In this document: piece after piece, positions 25,579 through 33,968 of the stretch | Layout of the letters: the number at the start of each line of letters is the position of its first letter | Numbering within the stretch: position 1 is the stretch's first letter | Position numbers and translations under genes: made by a program | Notes under the pieces: model-generated | Database searches by the model: none | Told to the model about the DNA's origin: nothing | Seen by the model: the letters and a program-made list of their open reading frames with translations, nothing else | Assembly (NCBI RefSeq): GCF_014201615.1 | Contig: NZ_JACHEU010000004.1 | Location: 1-64,000, forward strand | Direction of reading: 5' to 3' | DNA: 64,000 nt | Origin: Aquamicrobium lusatiense | GTDB taxonomy: Bacteria > Pseudomonadota > Alphaproteobacteria > Rhizobiales > Rhizobiaceae

Positions 25579-26308
25579 TACCCCGAAGAAAACTCCGCTT
25601 GCCTCACTGACCAATGTGGATGTGTTCTACGGCCCGGTGCAGGCGCTATTTGGTGTCAACGTCACCGTCATGCCGGGTGAAACAGTGGTGGTCCTTGGCG
25701 GCAACGCGTCGGGCAAGTCCACCACCGTCAAGACCCTTCTCGGGCTGGTGAAGGTCGCCTCGGGCGAGGTCGTTTTCGATGGCGAAAGCGTCAACAACCG
25801 TCCGGCCTACCAGATGATCGAGCGCGGCATCGGCTCGATCCCCGAAGGCCGTCGCATGTTCTCGGAAATGACCGTGCTCGACAATCTCAAGCTTGGCGCT
25901 TTCGTGCGCCGGGGTGAGCCGAAGGCGGTTCTGGATGCGCAGATCGAAGAGGCCATGGTGATGTTTCCGCGTCTGGCCGAGCGCCGCAACCAGATTTCCG
26001 GCACCATGTCCGGAGGTGAACAGCAGATGCTCGCCATGGCTCGTGCCTGGATGCGCAAGCCAAAGCTGCTCTGCATCGACGAGCCGTCCATGGGCCTGTC
26101 GCCTCTCTTCGTTGACCATGTCTATGAGATCCTCTCCAAATGGAAAGCGCAGGGCCTGACCATCCTCATGGTCGAGCAGAATGCGAATATGGCGCTGTCC
26201 ATCGCCGATCATGGCTATGTGCTGAGACAGGGACATGTCTCCGTTGCGGGCACGGCCGCCGAACTGCGCGACAATGACGAAGTCCGTCGCGCCTATCTGG
26301 GAGGATGA
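25571..26308 (+). CDS. ABC transporter ATP-binding protein (LivF-type)
   Basis: The 245-residue ATPase has Walker A GGNASGKST, the LivF segment RGIGSIPEGRRMFSEMTVLD, signature MSGGEQQMLAMARAWM and Walker B LLCIDEPSMGLSP. The gene overlaps the LivG-type gene by eight bases; an ATG at 25565 is an alternative start. It completes the importer and is followed three bases later by dhaL, so transporter and kinase genes are clearly one operon. Confidence 0.92.
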   Translation: MTDTPKKTPLASLTNVDVFYGPVQALFGVNVTVMPGETVVVLGGNASGKSTTVKTLLGLVKVASGEVVFDGESVNNRPAYQMIERGIGSIPEGRRMFSEMTVLDNLKLGAFVRRGEPKAVLDAQIEEAMVMFPRLAERRNQISGTMSGGEQQMLAMARAWMRKPKLLCIDEPSMGLSPLFVDHVYEILSKWKAQGLTILMVEQNANMALSIADHGYVLRQGHVSVAGTAAELRDNDEVRRAYLGG

Positions 26309-26311
26309 GAG

Positions 26312-26923
26312 ATGCAGATGGACCGTGACCTGCTTTACAGGCTGATCGAGGCTGCCGTCGGCACCGTGGACAGCCATTGGCAGGAGTTGACCGCACTCGA
26401 TCAGGCCATTGGCGACGGCGACCACGGCGCGGGCATGAAGCGCGGCTTCGACGCCGTGATGGCCGACGCCGACAAACTGGCCGAACAGCCCCTGCCAGCA
26501 ACCCTGACCGCAATTGGCCGGACTCTGGTGATGTCGATGGGCGGGGCTTCCGGCCCGCTTTACGGTACCTTTTTCATGGAACTGGGCAAATCATTGGATG
26601 CTGCACCGGACAGGGCGGCGCTGAATGCAGGTTTCACCCGCGCACTTGCCGCTGTTGCTGCCCGCGGCAAGTCCGAACCCGGCCAGAAGACCATGCTGGA
26701 CGTACTGGCACCCGTCTCGGCCGCGCTTGATGCGGGAGCGGATGCCGGCACCGTTGCGCGTGTCGCGCACGACGCTGCTGAGGCAACTGTACCCATGCTG
26801 GCACTTCGCGGCCGCGCAGCCTTTCTGGGCGAGCGCTCCGTCGGCCATATGGACCCCGGCGCGCGGTCGTCATCACTGATCATTGGCGCTGTCTGCGCCG
26901 TTCTGGAGGAGCAATCGGCATGA
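26312..26923 (+). CDS. dhaL: Dihydroxyacetone kinase ADP-binding subunit DhaL
   Basis: The 203-residue protein carries the DhaL nucleotide loop with Asp30, Asp35 and Asp37 in LDQAIGDGDHGAGMKRG, at the same numbering as the E. coli subunit. The GGASGPLYGTFF loop and the GxxDPGARSSSLI-type C-terminal motif (HMDPGARSSSL) are also present. DhaL holds a permanently bound ADP that is rephosphorylated by DhaM and passes phosphate to the substrate held by DhaK. The stop overlaps the dhaM start as ATGA. Confidence 0.94.
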   Translation: MQMDRDLLYRLIEAAVGTVDSHWQELTALDQAIGDGDHGAGMKRGFDAVMADADKLAEQPLPATLTAIGRTLVMSMGGASGPLYGTFFMELGKSLDAAPDRAALNAGFTRALAAVAARGKSEPGQKTMLDVLAPVSAALDAGADAGTVARVAHDAAEATVPMLALRGRAAFLGERSVGHMDPGARSSSLIIGAVCAVLEEQSA

Positions 26924-27306
26924 ATGTCGGAATTGTGATCGTCTCGCACTCATCCAAGGTAGCAGAAGGCGCCGCCGACATGGTCCGCCAGATGGTCGGC
27001 AACCAGGTAAGCGTGGCCTATGCCGGAGGTGACGAATCCGGCGGGCTCGGCACCAGCGTGGCCAGGATCATGGCCGCAATCGATGCGGCCTGGAGCGACG
27101 CGGGCGTCGCCATTCTCGTCGATCTGGGTGGGGCAGAGACGAACAGCGAGATGGCGATGGAAATGCTGCCGCCAGAACGACAGGGCAAGGTCGTGATCTG
27201 CAATGCCCCGATCGTTGAGGGCGCCGTCATCGCTGCCACCGAAGCGTCTGGCGGATCTTCACTTGAAAAAGTTCAGGCCGTTGCCGAAGAGCTTTCGGCC
27301 CAGTAA
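26920..27306 (+). CDS. dhaM: PTS-type phosphotransferase subunit DhaM (EIIA-like domain only)
   Basis: The 128-residue protein is a stand-alone EIIA-Man-like domain with His10 in VIVSHSSKVAEGA as the phosphorylated residue and a conserved VDLGGAETNSEMAMEML segment. It carries phosphate from HPr to ADP on DhaL. In E. coli DhaM is fused to HPr and a partial enzyme I; here those modules are the next two genes. Confidence 0.92.
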   Translation: MNVGIVIVSHSSKVAEGAADMVRQMVGNQVSVAYAGGDESGGLGTSVARIMAAIDAAWSDAGVAILVDLGGAETNSEMAMEMLPPERQGKVVICNAPIVEGAVIAATEASGGSSLEKVQAVAEELSAQ

Positions 27307-27316
27307 GGAAACTTCG

Positions 27317-27610
27317 ATGTCGCAGGACTACCTCGTCGCCTCCGCCGTTCTGACCAATGATGCAGGCATGCACGCCCGTCCCTCGGTCAAGCTCACGCAA
27401 TTGGCACGGTCCTTTACCGCAAATATCGAGGTGGCGACCGACAGCGCCGGCCCCTGGGTCGACGCCAAGAGCCCTGTCAAGCTGATGCGGTTCCGGGCGC
27501 CGCAGGGCGCTACGCTCTGGTTGCGTGCTGCGGGCGAAGATGCACAACGCGCACTGGATGAGGTGCTGGCGCTGGTAGCCGGCAATTTCGGTGAAGGTGC
27601 GCATGGCTGA
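27317..27610 (+). CDS. HPr family phosphocarrier protein
   Basis: This 97-residue HPr has the active-site motif DAGMHARPSVKL, with His19 as phosphate acceptor. It lies between dhaM and the enzyme I gene and overlaps the latter by eight bases. It probably serves only this phosphorelay and is distinct from the cell's nitrogen-PTS HPr. The ATG at 27317 follows AAGGAAAC, ten bases after dhaM. Confidence 0.93.
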   Translation: MSQDYLVASAVLTNDAGMHARPSVKLTQLARSFTANIEVATDSAGPWVDAKSPVKLMRFRAPQGATLWLRAAGEDAQRALDEVLALVAGNFGEGAHG

Positions 27611-29234
27611 GATCGTCTTCTCCGGCATTCCAGCTTCAAAAGGTCTGGCTCTGGGGTATATCTGGCGGCCAGCCACGGGAGCCGCATGTGGTGAGGCCAC
27701 TCAGGGGGACGCTGCTCTGACCGGGGGCGATGCTGACGCCCTGCGCAAGGCCATTGCTACGGCGATTGGAGACCTGTCTCAGCTTGAGGGTACGCTCTCC
27801 GGCGAAGAAGCAGAAATCGTGGGCATGCAACTGGCATTCCTCAGCGACGACGAACTGGCCCGCCCCGCTTTTGAAGCGATAGAGGCCGGGCAATCGGCTG
27901 TCGTTGCATGGACAGAGGTCATGAATGCCGAAATTGCCACGTATGAGGTGTCCGACGACGAATATTTCCGCGCACGCGCCATCGATTTTCAGGACATACG
28001 TGACCGGGTTCTCGCCGCTCTGACGGGCGTGCAAAGCGGTGTGTTGCAGGTTCCCAGGGGCGCTATTCTGCTCGCCTCGGATCTGAGACCCTCCCAGTTT
28101 CTCTCCGCGCGCTGGGGCGCCGGCTGCGGCATCGCTCTCACCGACGGCAGCCCGACAAGCCATGTCGCCATGCTGGCGCGGGGTCGCGGCTTGCCGATGG
28201 TGGTGGGGCTGGCCGGCGAACTGCAGGACCTCGAAGGCACGGCTCTTCTCGACGGAACCACTGGAATTCTCGTTTCCGGTCCCGACGCAGAGCGACTGGC
28301 GGAGGGCAAGGCTCGCCTTGAAGCCGATTCGGCAGCTCGTAAACAGAGCGCGGCGCTGGCCGGCGAACCGGCCCTCAGTCGCAACGGCGTTCGGGTAGCC
28401 ATCCATGCGACCATCGCCGATCCCGCAGAACTTGATGGACTTGACCCGAGCCATTTCGACGGCATAGGTTTGGTGCGGACGGAACTCTTCCTCGACAAAC
28501 TCGAAAAACTGATGGACGAGGAAACGCAGTTTGCCACATACCGGCGCATCCTGACATGGGCTGATGGAAAGCCCGTCACCGTTCGAACGCTGGATGCGGG
28601 CGGCGACAAGCCGATCAAAGGTTATACCGTCGCCAATGAGGCCAATCCCTTCCTCGGGATACGCGGCATCCGTCTCTCGCTTCGTCAACCCGAGGTGTTC
28701 CGTGTGCAATTGCGCGCTCTGGCGCGCGCCGCAGCTTACGGCAGGCTCAGGATCATGTTGCCGATGGTGACGCTGCCGGACGAAATCACCACGGCAAGAG
28801 AACTGCTCGACGCCGAAATTACCGCTCTTGCCGCCGCAGGCGTGGACCATGGCCGTCCCGCGCTTGGCATCATGGTCGAGGTTCCGGCCGTCGCCATCAC
28901 GCCAGAGCGTTTTGACGCCGATTTCTACTCGATCGGATCCAACGATCTGGTGCAATATACCTGCGCGGTTAGTCGCGACGAGGCAGGGGTTGCGCATCTC
29001 GGCTCCGCAATTGACCCGTCTGTTCTGGCCCTCATCGCGCGTGTGGTCGAACATGGCCGCGCAACCGGACGTGAGGTGAGCCTTTGCGGTGACGCCGGCA
29101 GCGATCCGCGAATGGTGCCGCATTTCCTCGCCGCTGGCCTGCGTTCACTTTCGGTGCAATACGGATTGGGAGGGGCCGTGAAGGCGACCATTGCGGGCCT
29201 TGATCTCGTCGATCACAGGGCAGGGCAGGCATGA
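27603..29234 (+). CDS. ptsI: Phosphoenolpyruvate-protein phosphotransferase (PTS enzyme I)
   Basis: The 543-residue enzyme has the enzyme I layout: an HPr-binding N-domain, the phosphorylated His187 in SPTSHVAMLARGRGLPM, and a PEP-binding barrel with RTLDAGGDKPIKGY, NEANPFLGIRGIRL, IMVEVPAVAI and the catalytic Cys in VSLCGDAGSDP. There is no GAF domain, so it is not the nitrogen-PTS enzyme. It transfers phosphate from PEP to HPr. The ATG at 27603 overlaps the HPr gene and has a GGTGAAGG ribosome site. Confidence 0.93.
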   Translation: MAEIVFSGIPASKGLALGYIWRPATGAACGEATQGDAALTGGDADALRKAIATAIGDLSQLEGTLSGEEAEIVGMQLAFLSDDELARPAFEAIEAGQSAVVAWTEVMNAEIATYEVSDDEYFRARAIDFQDIRDRVLAALTGVQSGVLQVPRGAILLASDLRPSQFLSARWGAGCGIALTDGSPTSHVAMLARGRGLPMVVGLAGELQDLEGTALLDGTTGILVSGPDAERLAEGKARLEADSAARKQSAALAGEPALSRNGVRVAIHATIADPAELDGLDPSHFDGIGLVRTELFLDKLEKLMDEETQFATYRRILTWADGKPVTVRTLDAGGDKPIKGYTVANEANPFLGIRGIRLSLRQPEVFRVQLRALARAAAYGRLRIMLPMVTLPDEITTARELLDAEITALAAAGVDHGRPALGIMVEVPAVAITPERFDADFYSIGSNDLVQYTCAVSRDEAGVAHLGSAIDPSVLALIARVVEHGRATGREVSLCGDAGSDPRMVPHFLAAGLRSLSVQYGLGGAVKATIAGLDLVDHRAGQA

Positions 29235-29638
29235 GCGGCCCGCGCATTCCCAAGCCCGTCCGGCAATACAAGGAAGTTCTGCGCCGGATACTGGACAGCC
29301 GGCCATCGGGCACACGCCAGCGGCTGGCCGTTGCCCTGGGAACCAACCGGTCCTTTGTCTCGCAGATCAGCAGCCTGTCATACAAGGTGGCGGTCCCGGC
29401 GCATCACATCGATACGATTTTCGAGGTCTGCCATTTTTCACCCACAGAACGGGTCGAGTTCTTGGCTGCCTATGATGCGGCCCATCCTGACCAGCGCAAG
29501 CAGTCCGGCGGCAGCGTTGCAAGGCGCACCATTCAGGTCGTTGTGCCGGACATGGGCAGCGAACGCGCCAACCGGCTGGTGGATGACGCCATACGCGACA
29601 TGGCCCGCAACATTATTCTGATTTTGCAGGAAAAATAG
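29231..29638 (+). CDS. Small XRE-like DNA-binding protein within the PTS operon
   Basis: The 135-residue protein has an apparent helix-turn-helix (TRQRLAVALGTNRSFVSQIS) near residues 27-50, and a C-terminal helical half ending DDAIRDMARNIILILQEK. The function is unknown. Being overlapped by enzyme I (ATGA) and followed by dhaK, it may be a regulator whose activity is set by the phosphorelay or by DhaK/DhaL, as with DhaR in E. coli. That role is inference. Confidence 0.7.
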   Translation: MSGPRIPKPVRQYKEVLRRILDSRPSGTRQRLAVALGTNRSFVSQISSLSYKVAVPAHHIDTIFEVCHFSPTERVEFLAAYDAAHPDQRKQSGGSVARRTIQVVVPDMGSERANRLVDDAIRDMARNIILILQEK

Positions 29639-29660
29639 CCTGCCAGGAGGAGGATGCTTC

Positions 29661-30644
29661 ATGAAGAAGCTGATCAACGATATCGCCAATGTCCTCGACG
29701 AAAGCCTTGACGGTTTTGCTGCCGCCCACGCGGATCTGGTCGCGATGGACCCCGGCCGCCGCTTCGTGCAACGCCGTACGCCTGCTCAGGCCAAAGTCGC
29801 ACTCGTCTCCGGCGGCGGATCGGGCCACGAACCCCTGCATGCCGGCTTTGTCGGACGGGGGATGCTCGATGCCGCGGTTCCCGGCGCGATTTTCACCTCG
29901 CCCACTCCCGACCGTATCCTTGCCGCCATCGAGGCGGCCGACACAGGCGCCGGTGTCGTCCTGATCGTCAAGAACTACGAAGGCGACGTGATGAACTTCG
30001 AGATGGCCGCGGAAATGGCCGAGGGCGAGGTCGCGCGCGTTCTGGTTGATGACGACGTGGCGGTCGACAACTCGTCCTACACCATCGGGCGTCGTGGGGT
30101 TGCCGGAACGCTGGTGGTTGAGAAAATCCTCGGCGCTGCCGCCGAAAAGGGCATGGCGCTGCCAGACCTCGTCGCTCTCGGCGCCCGCGTCAATGCCGCA
30201 ACCCGCAGCATGGGCGTTGCTCTCTCCTCCTGCACCGTACCCGCAGCCGGCATTCCGACCTTCCAGCTGGGAGAAGACGAGATCGAGGTCGGCGTCGGCA
30301 TTCATGGCGAGCCGGGTCGCCGCCGCGCGCCGATGGTCTCTGCCGACGCCATCGTCGCCGAACTGCTCAAGGCGATCCTCGACGATCTCAAGCCCAAGGC
30401 TGGCAGCAAATGCCTGCTCTTCGTCAACGGCTTTGGCGGCACGCCTTCGAGTGAACTCTATCTGGTGTTCAACGCCGCTCGCAAACGTCTCGAGGTCGAA
30501 GGCCTCAGCGTCGCGCGCAGCCTCGTCGGCTCTTATGTCACCTCGCTCGAAATGGCAGGTTGCTCGCTGACGGTCACGGTGCTCGACGATGAACTGACGG
30601 CGCTTTGGGACGAGCCTGTGAGCACTCCGGCGCTGCGTTGGTAA
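29661..30644 (+). CDS. dhaK: Dihydroxyacetone kinase substrate-binding subunit DhaK
   Basis: The 327-residue protein has the DhaK substrate site: GGGSGHEPLHAGFVGRG near residues 52-68, KNYEGDVMNFEMA with the catalytic Asp, and His215 in VGIHGEPGRRR, which forms a covalent hemiaminal with the carbonyl substrate. It should phosphorylate dihydroxyacetone or a related ketose using phosphate from DhaL. It closes the operon, separated from the regulator by 22 bases including AGGAGGAGG. No glycerol dehydrogenase is nearby, so the true substrate may differ from dihydroxyacetone. Confidence 0.93.
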   Translation: MKKLINDIANVLDESLDGFAAAHADLVAMDPGRRFVQRRTPAQAKVALVSGGGSGHEPLHAGFVGRGMLDAAVPGAIFTSPTPDRILAAIEAADTGAGVVLIVKNYEGDVMNFEMAAEMAEGEVARVLVDDDVAVDNSSYTIGRRGVAGTLVVEKILGAAAEKGMALPDLVALGARVNAATRSMGVALSSCTVPAAGIPTFQLGEDEIEVGVGIHGEPGRRRAPMVSADAIVAELLKAILDDLKPKAGSKCLLFVNGFGGTPSSELYLVFNAARKRLEVEGLSVARSLVGSYVTSLEMAGCSLTVTVLDDELTALWDEPVSTPALRW

Positions 30645-31120
30645 TCTCCGCTTCCTCCCGCCCGGTGGCAGCTTCGCTGGATCCGATCTTGCCGTATGTG
30701 ACAAGCTGATCCATGATCCCGATTGCAACCGACGACGCCATTGGTCCCATATTCCCGGACGGTGATCGCAAATGGCCTGCCGTTCGTCTCCGGCCAGATG
30801 CGCTGGCGCCTCGCCGCTATCGGCGAGGCGGCCTGTGCCAGCCTTTCACGCATGGGCAGGTGTCGTATTCCATTTGATTTGGTTCTTCCTTCCTTTGTGT
30901 GATTCAACGATAGCATTCTCGCCCCCCTGAATTCCGGCACGGCGTGACCGCAGAGGGCTCTGTTCGATCCGATTGTTCAGGTATTTGTTCTTGCGTATCC
31001 TGATCGGCTTCAGCCGGCGCCGGGAGCGATCCTGACAACCTGCGGAAGGCTGGCTTCAAATTACCTATCAGCTGCCGCGCTCGTTTCTGCTCTCATCGCA
31101 TGGGTTTTAATGCGCCCATC
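30645..31120. other. Convergent intergenic region with hairpin, no confident gene
   Basis: About 475 bases separate dhaK from the convergent Fbp-like ATPase gene. A perfect 9-bp hairpin (GCCTCGCCG/CGGCGAGGC, loop CTAT) lies at 30808-30829 without a T-run. The minus strand around 30574-30860 shows weak, frame-shifting protein-like stretches (for example AIGIMDQLVTYGKIGSSEAA) that may be a decayed gene, but no family is recognised. Confidence 0.5.
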
Positions 31121-32203
31121 TCAGGCCGGCGCGAAAACGTGAATGGCTTCACGTGGCAGGCGGGCATGCAGCGTCTGTCCTGCGGCAATGGCTTTTGCCT
31201 GCTCGGCCTGGAACTCGACGTCGCCGAGCCTGAAAGCCAGAACGTGCCGGGCCCCCTGATAGACACTGTCGAGCAGCTCGACTGCGTGGATTTCGGCAGG
31301 GTCACTTTCCGGGTTGGTTTCCCCGAGTACGATCTCTTCCGGGCGGATCGCTGCCTTGACCAGTTCCCCAACTTCCACGCCGTCTATGGCGGGTGCAAGA
31401 ATCTCGATGCCGCCGGCAAGGCCAAGCGTCAGTGTGCGTTCCTGCCTGCGCAGAACACGAGCTTCAAAAATGTTGTTCGAGCCAACGAAATCCGCGACGA
31501 ACGGCGATGCCGGCTGCTGGTAAATTTGTTCGGGGGTTCCAACCTGGACGATGTGGCCCGCTTCCATCACCACGATACGATCGCTGAGCGCGAGCGCCTC
31601 AGTCTGGTCGTGCGTGACGTAGACTGTGGTCACGCCTGTGCGTCGTTGCAGGTCACGCAGCCAGTCCCTTGCCTTGTCACGCAGCTTGGCGTCGAGGTTG
31701 GACAGTGGCTCGTCCAGCAGCATCAGGCGAGGACCGTAGACAAGGGTGCGCGCGAGCGCGACGCGTTGCTGCTGTCCGCCCGACAACTCACCGGGATAGC
31801 GACCCGCGTAGCGGTCCATGTCTACAAGGTCGAGTGCGTGCGCGATCTTCTCACGCGCGACAGCGCCGGTGATCCGGCGGATGTCGAGGGTGAAGGCGAG
31901 GTTCTGCTGCACCGTCATATGCGGCCACAGCGCATAGGATTGAAACATCATGCCGAGATCACGGAACCGCGGCTCCACGAAGATACCAGCATCCTCGTCA
32001 TAGAGCACACGCCCGCCGACGGTGATCCGTCCAGCGCTCGGCCGGTCGAGGCCGGCAAGCGCATTGAGCGTCGTCGACTTGCCACAACCGGAGGGGCCCA
32101 GCAGGGTGATGAACTCGCCTTCGGCAACCGAAAGCGACAAATCGTGCAGGATCTTCAGCGCGCCGATCGTGCGGCTCATGTTTTCGATAACGATGTCAGC
32201 CAT
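31121..32203 (-). CDS. ABC transporter ATP-binding protein (FbpC/PotA-type)
   Basis: The 360-residue ATPase has Walker A GPSGCGKST, signature [15 protein letters not shown], Walker B LMLLDEPLSNLD and H-loop VTHDQTEAL, then a TOBE-like C-terminal domain. It is the third gene of a binding-protein/permease/ATPase operon on the minus strand, overlapping the permease gene by eight bases. Such transporters carry ferric iron, phosphonates, thiamine or small organic ions; the substrate is unknown. Confidence 0.92.
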   Translation of the reverse strand: MADIVIENMSRTIGALKILHDLSLSVAEGEFITLLGPSGCGKSTTLNALAGLDRPSAGRITVGGRVLYDEDAGIFVEPRFRDLGMMFQSYALWPHMTVQQNLAFTLDIRRITGAVAREKIAHALDLVDMDRYAGRYPGELSGGQQQRVALARTLVYGPRLMLLDEPLSNLDAKLRDKARDWLRDLQRRTGVTTVYVTHDQTEALALSDRIVVMEAGHIVQVGTPEQIYQQPASPFVADFVGSNNIFEARVLRRQERTLTLGLAGGIEILAPAIDGVEVGELVKAAIRPEEIVLGETNPESDPAEIHAVELLDSVYQGARHVLAFRLGDVEFQAEQAKAIAAGQTLHARLPREAIHVFAPA

Positions 32204-33959
32204 TTAACTTGACTCCGAACAGGCGGGTGAAAACGAGCAGAAGCAGGCTCGTCAGCACGATCTGGATCACGGCCAGCGAGGCGACGATACCGGTGTAGCC
32301 CGGCACCCAGGCGTTGAGCATCGCCATGGAAATCACCTCATTGCCGGGGCGATAAAGGAAGATCGCCGCCGCATATTCCTTGAAGAAAAGGATCATCAGC
32401 AGCGCAAAGCAGGACAGGAACGCCGGCTTGAGGATGGGGGCAACGATGCGACGCATGATGGTCATCCATGACGCACCGGCAACGCTGGCGGCGCGGTCGA
32501 AGTCCTTCGTGACCTGCAACATCGCCGGCGCCACGATGCCGTAGCCGGCCGGCAGATGGCGGATGACGTAGGCAAAAGCCAGAACCCAGAGCGTGCCGCC
32601 GAAAACGGAAAGGCCCGGGATGAAAATCACCGCATAAAAGACGCCGAGGCTGACGATCAGGCCAGGCACAGCGCGGGGCAGCTGCACGGTAAGGTCGAGC
32701 AAACGGGCGAGGCGATAGCTCGAACGCTGCGCGACGAAGGTGATCATTCCGATGATGACTGTGCCGACGAATGCGCCGCCGATGGCGATCAGAACGGTGT
32801 TCCAGATCGCGCGCTGGTAGCTCGGATTGAACAGCACATCCTGATAGTTTTTCAGCGTGAGCACATCGAGCGGGTTGATGTAAGGGGACAACACCATGAC
32901 GAAGGAGCGCAGGAACAACCCGAACACCAAAGCCACAATCCCCAGCAGAACATAGGAAAGCGTCGCCCCGAACACCCACCACTTCCATGCGCCGAGGTCC
33001 ATCACCTGCATGCGGCTTCCTTTCGGACCGATGCTGAGGAAGCGATGGCTGCTGCGCAGCACAAAGGTCTGCGCAGCAACCAGCAATGCGACGAGTACAA
33101 GAAGCACCAGCGCAGCTGCGGCTACGAGGCCGTAATCCGGCCGTCCGTCCTCGAAGCCCTTGTCATAGATGAAGGTCGTCAAGAGCTGGATGCCGGACGG
33201 GCCGCCGAGCAGAAGCGGGATCGCAAACATTTCCAGCGCTGCGACGATGTTCATCGCAAGCGAGAAGATCAGCGCCGGCCGCATCATCGGCAGTGTAATG
33301 CGGCGCATGATCCGAACGGGCGATGCACCGGCGACCTGCGCCGCCTGTTCCAGCCGTGGGTCCTGCTGCCTTGCCGATGACAGGCAGTAGAGGATCGTCA
33401 TCGGTGCCATCGACAGGCCGGAGATGAGCGACAGGCCGGTGAGCGAGTAGATGTTCCAGGGTTCGCTGATGCCGGTTATACGTGTCACCAGCGTGGTGAT
33501 GTAGCCCGTCGGTCCATATGTCAGGATCGCGCCGAAGCCGATGACAAGCGGCGACACGAAAATCGGCCACAGCAGGATGCTTGTCAGCAGTCCGCGTGCC
33601 GGGATGTTGGTCCGAGCCACCACAATCGCCAGCCCGATCCCGAACACCATCGAGAAGATGATCGATATCGCGCAGAACAAAAGCGTGTTGCCGGCGAGTT
33701 CCGATATTTCAGGCAAGCCGAAGAGAGTGCGGAAGTTGCCGAGGGTCAGGGAGCCCTGCCATGCGTAGAGAGGCATGGGGCTGAACGCCTGAAGCAGCAG
33801 CGGCACCAGGGGCACCATGACCAGCGCGACGCATGAAAGCATCACGGCGTGCTGGATGAAAGGCTCTGCCAGGCTCCTCCCCGGGCGTGCGCCCGGGGAT
33901 ATAGGCCTGACGGAGAGGGTGGCGGTTGGCGCTGGCACTGAACCGTGTCTCTCTTGCAT
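32196..33959 (-). CDS. Two-domain ABC transporter permease (FbpB-like)
   Basis: The 587-residue protein contains two permease domains in tandem with about twelve membrane helices. Each has an EAA-type loop, near AAQVAGASPVRIMRRITLPM and RAASVAGASWMTIMRRIVAP. This double layout is typical of FbpB, ThiP and phosphonate-type importers. It forms the whole channel for the ATPase downstream and the binding protein upstream. Confidence 0.92.
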   Translation of the reverse strand: MQERHGSVPAPTATLSVRPISPGARPGRSLAEPFIQHAVMLSCVALVMVPLVPLLLQAFSPMPLYAWQGSLTLGNFRTLFGLPEISELAGNTLLFCAISIIFSMVFGIGLAIVVARTNIPARGLLTSILLWPIFVSPLVIGFGAILTYGPTGYITTLVTRITGISEPWNIYSLTGLSLISGLSMAPMTILYCLSSARQQDPRLEQAAQVAGASPVRIMRRITLPMMRPALIFSLAMNIVAALEMFAIPLLLGGPSGIQLLTTFIYDKGFEDGRPDYGLVAAAALVLLVLVALLVAAQTFVLRSSHRFLSIGPKGSRMQVMDLGAWKWWVFGATLSYVLLGIVALVFGLFLRSFVMVLSPYINPLDVLTLKNYQDVLFNPSYQRAIWNTVLIAIGGAFVGTVIIGMITFVAQRSSYRLARLLDLTVQLPRAVPGLIVSLGVFYAVIFIPGLSVFGGTLWVLAFAYVIRHLPAGYGIVAPAMLQVTKDFDRAASVAGASWMTIMRRIVAPILKPAFLSCFALLMILFFKEYAAAIFLYRPGNEVISMAMLNAWVPGYTGIVASLAVIQIVLTSLLLLVFTRLFGVKLNG

Positions 33960-33968
33960 GTCGCCTCG

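Noticed and set aside
27636..29123. 495-codon minus-strand open frame over enzyme I
   Set aside because: The plus strand encodes a complete enzyme I with all active-site residues; the minus frame matches nothing.
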